A stretch of DNA of 9,370 nucleotides from positions 1 to 9,370 of the forward strand of contig JABDJM010000187.1 of the NCBI GenBank assembly GCA_013002475.1, written 5' to 3'. Both the position numbers and the translations under genes were made by a program. Shown one piece after another: positions 7,711 through 9,370 of this stretch. Origin of the DNA: Saprospiraceae bacterium. GTDB lineage: Bacteria; Bacteroidota; Bacteroidia; Chitinophagales; Saprospiraceae. The notes beneath the pieces are model-generated. The model was given only the letters and a program-made list of their open reading frames with translations, made no database searches and was not told where the DNA came from. The first letter of the stretch is position 1. Each line of letters opens with the position of its first letter.

Positions 7711-8547
7711 CTACCCCAAATACTCCCACAGTATCCTGACACTCACAAAAATGATGAGTACCGCTGTTAAGCGGCGGACCAAAAGCGGAGATAATTTGTG
7801 AGCACCTATTCTCGAGCCTATTTGGCCACCAACTAAAACACAAAGGAGTAGAAGGCTGATCATTTTCCAATCCAAACCAAAAGTTCCCCGGCTAAGGAGA
7901 CCGGAGATTCCAGCAATGGAATTGACCAGGATAAAAGCCGAACAAGTTGCGGCAATCTTTTTTGCAGTGTCCCAGTGCAATAAATGTAGGACCGGGGATA
8001 AGAATATCCCACCACCGATTCCAACCATCCCGGAAAGGAGTCCGATGCCTCCTCCCATAGTTCCATTAAGTAATCTCCGTTTTCCAACGCTACTAACTTC
8101 ACTTCTGGGGGTATCCCTTTTTCGAACAAAGATCATCAAGCCTGCGACCAACAGGGTGAATCCCAGCAAAACAAAGAAAGCCTCTTCAGCGATCCTTATC
8201 CTTCCTCCTAAAAAGGCCATAGGCACGCTTGCCAGAATAATTGGCCACATCTTCTTCCATTTCAGATGGCCCTCCCTATAAAGTATCCAGGTTCCCCCTA
8301 ACACCACGATGATGTTGCAAGCAAGGGCGGAGAACCTTAGGAAATCATATTCGAATCCATAGAGAGCAAGAATCGCCAGGTATGAACTACCACCACCAAA
8401 TCCTACAGAGGAGTACAACAAGGCAATCCCAAAAAAGAAAAATAACACCTCTGGATGCTCGATCATAGAATGGTAAATGTAAGGATCGTGATAAAATCGC
8501 AGAAATGCCCTATTCAAAAAATACAGCCTTTCGGTTATATCTATCAT
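7711..8547 (-). CDS. TauE/SafE-family (DUF81) membrane permease
   Basis: 278 residues, mostly hydrophobic, with about eight candidate membrane segments (roughly 33-49, 53-64, 72-91, 101-117, 122-141, 160-190, 198-218, 227-248, 257-275, some of them half-length). The two halves each carry the glycine-rich motif of the TauE/SafE family: SSVGFGGGSSY (46-56) and SGMVGIGGGIFLSP (172-185), an internal duplication typical of this family. Members move sulfite, sulfoacetate or other small organic anions across the inner membrane; the substrate here cannot be told. The first ATG gives a 32-residue polar N-terminal extension; M28 (8464-8466) would give 251 residues, starting just before the first membrane segment, and is a reasonable alternative start. 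It is divergent from the glycosyltransferase gene, with 80 bases between them. No sulfur-metabolism gene is nearby. Confidence 0.88.
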   Translation of the reverse strand: MIDITERLYFLNRAFLRFYHDPYIYHSMIEHPEVLFFFFGIALLYSSVGFGGGSSYLAILALYGFEYDFLRFSALACNIIVVLGGTWILYREGHLKWKKMWPIILASVPMAFLGGRIRIAEEAFFVLLGFTLLVAGLMIFVRKRDTPRSEVSSVGKRRLLNGTMGGGIGLLSGMVGIGGGIFLSPVLHLLHWDTAKKIAATCSAFILVNSIAGISGLLSRGTFGLDWKMISLLLLCVLVGGQIGSRIGAHKLSPLLVRRLTAVLIIFVSVRILWEYLG

Positions 8548-8627
8548 GGGCCTATCCCCATTAACTTGTAAACAAGAATCCTCTCTTCTCTTCTCCTCTA
8601 TATCCCTCTTGAATACTTGCGGAACGA
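8548..8627. promoter_or_regulatory. Divergent intergenic region between permease and glycosyltransferase
   Basis: 80 bases that must hold the start signals for the glycosyltransferase and probably for the permease. It contains a small dyad CTTGT-AA-ACAAG (8565-8576) and a pyrimidine-rich tract (8579-8610) that reads as a GA-rich tract on the permease strand. No -7 TAnnTTTG box was found on either strand by eye. Assignment as promoter rests on the divergent gene layout only. Confidence 0.4.
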
Positions 8628-9370
8628 ATGCGAATAAATATTGTCATACCTGTATCTAATCAAGCCAACGAGATCCCGTTTGCAATTAAGTCTATTATTG
8701 CAACCCTTAAGAAATTTTCCGGAGTTAGATTTCGTTTGTTTATTCTAAACGATGCAAGTAATGACAAATCAGGAAAGGCCATTGTCCGCGCTCTTACTGA
8801 GGCCAGGACAGGATTGGAGATCTACCTGATGGATAACCACAAAACAGAAGGTCCAACTAAATCCATGTTAAAACTCTATCAAGTGGCCCTTCAAGAGCCA
8901 TGCGAGTTTATCATCAAGATGGAGATCAACAGGACCTTTTCCTATGATGAGGTTTTGACAAAGTTTTGTACCTATTTGAAATTGAATTCTGGGAAAACCG
9001 ACGAAGTGGTTACTGGGTTCCGAACGCTGTTTTCACAGCTCGGTCCAACGCCGGAAAACAAGGAAGAGACCCAGGAACGTCTTCAGGAAATGTCAGCTTC
9101 AGGATGCTCGGAGGATTATTTCCCGGAATCGGTTGGCGTCCAGGCCTTTCCTTCAGGATTATTGAAAAGACTTCTGAATGCAGAGGTGGTCCAGAGCTAT
9201 GGCAAAGCCTGGGGATTGGATGTCCTTTTGCCCATCACCGCCAAAAAATGGGGTTGCACACTGACAACCATCCCCATGTATGAGAACAGTTTTTCTCCCA
9301 GACCAGGAGAAAGTGCATCTCAGGAATCACAGGACAAGGCCTTTCAATTGGTCTTAAGGATGATATCCGC
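8628..9370 (+). CDS. Glycosyltransferase family 2-like protein, C-terminus beyond window
   Basis: Open from ATG 8628-8630 to the right edge, 247 full codons with no stop; an in-frame TGA at 8610-8612 fixes the start as the first ATG. The N-terminus INIVIPVSNQANEIPFAIKS (3-22) is the first strand and helix of a GT-A nucleotide-sugar binding fold. LNDASND (40-46) corresponds to the usual nDgStD motif. At the place of the metal-binding DxD the sequence reads KMEINRTFS (97-105), so both aspartates appear changed (E99, N101). AWGLDVLLPI (194-203) may supply the later acidic residue. There is no signal peptide or membrane segment in the visible part, so the protein is probably cytoplasmic or peripheral. 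Family members transfer sugars to polysaccharide, lipid or protein; the donor and acceptor here are unknown, and the altered DxD leaves activity uncertain. Confidence 0.72.
   Translation, partial: MRINIVIPVSNQANEIPFAIKSIIATLKKFSGVRFRLFILNDASNDKSGKAIVRALTEARTGLEIYLMDNHKTEGPTKSMLKLYQVALQEPCEFIIKMEINRTFSYDEVLTKFCTYLKLNSGKTDEVVTGFRTLFSQLGPTPENKEETQERLQEMSASGCSEDYFPESVGVQAFPSGLLKRLLNAEVVQSYGKAWGLDVLLPITAKKWGCTLTTIPMYENSFSPRPGESASQESQDKAFQLVLRMIS

Noticed and set aside
8966..9283. 105-residue plus-strand open frame
   Set aside because: It is a shifted frame inside the glycosyltransferase gene; its residues show no recognisable motif, whereas the other frame carries the GT-A fold motifs.

Overview
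The window looks like chromosomal DNA of a Bacteroidota (Bacteroidetes) bacterium, plausibly from a Saprospiraceae/Lewinella-like lineage. Two of the long secreted proteins end in a C-terminal sorting domain of the type IX secretion system (T9SS), with the 'FPNP' signature. The translation starts lack Shine-Dalgarno sequences, and the moderately AT-rich coding style fits this phylum. The genus is inference only.

Layout. From right to left on the minus strand there are four genes: a TauE/SafE-type membrane permease (7711-8547), an 1101-residue secreted trypsin-like protease with a parallel beta-helix (4235-7540), a 504-residue secreted propeller-like protein (2679-4193), and a metzincin metalloprotease with a parallel beta-helix (left edge to 2492). 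The last gene runs off the window, so its C-terminus is missing. On the plus strand, diverging from the permease, a family-2-like glycosyltransferase starts at 8628 and runs off the right edge. There is no gene-free stretch above 300 bases, and no rRNA, tRNA, CRISPR array or transposase was seen.

The most unusual signal is non-coding. A leader of about 112 bases is duplicated in front of the two protease/beta-helix genes (2507-2618 and 7555-7665). The copies are about 80% identical by hand alignment. Each sits exactly 14 bases from its start codon and carries three inverted repeats in the same order. The start-proximal one is a perfect stem of 13 bp in one copy and 18 bp in the other, with an identical 4-base loop and one compensatory base-pair change. 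The protein N-termini just downstream are not obviously similar, so the leader is better conserved than the coding sequence it precedes. It could be a structured 5' untranslated region, an operator, or a relic of duplication.

How the genes may work together (inference). The 1101- and 504-residue genes are 41 bases apart and probably co-transcribed. Both products would be exported by Sec and then T9SS to the cell surface or medium. The two protease genes share the plan signal peptide - protease - beta-helix, but use unrelated catalytic domains (serine versus zinc), and they carry the same leader. Together they look like a small co-regulated set of extracellular or surface proteins. The permease and the glycosyltransferase look unrelated to that set.
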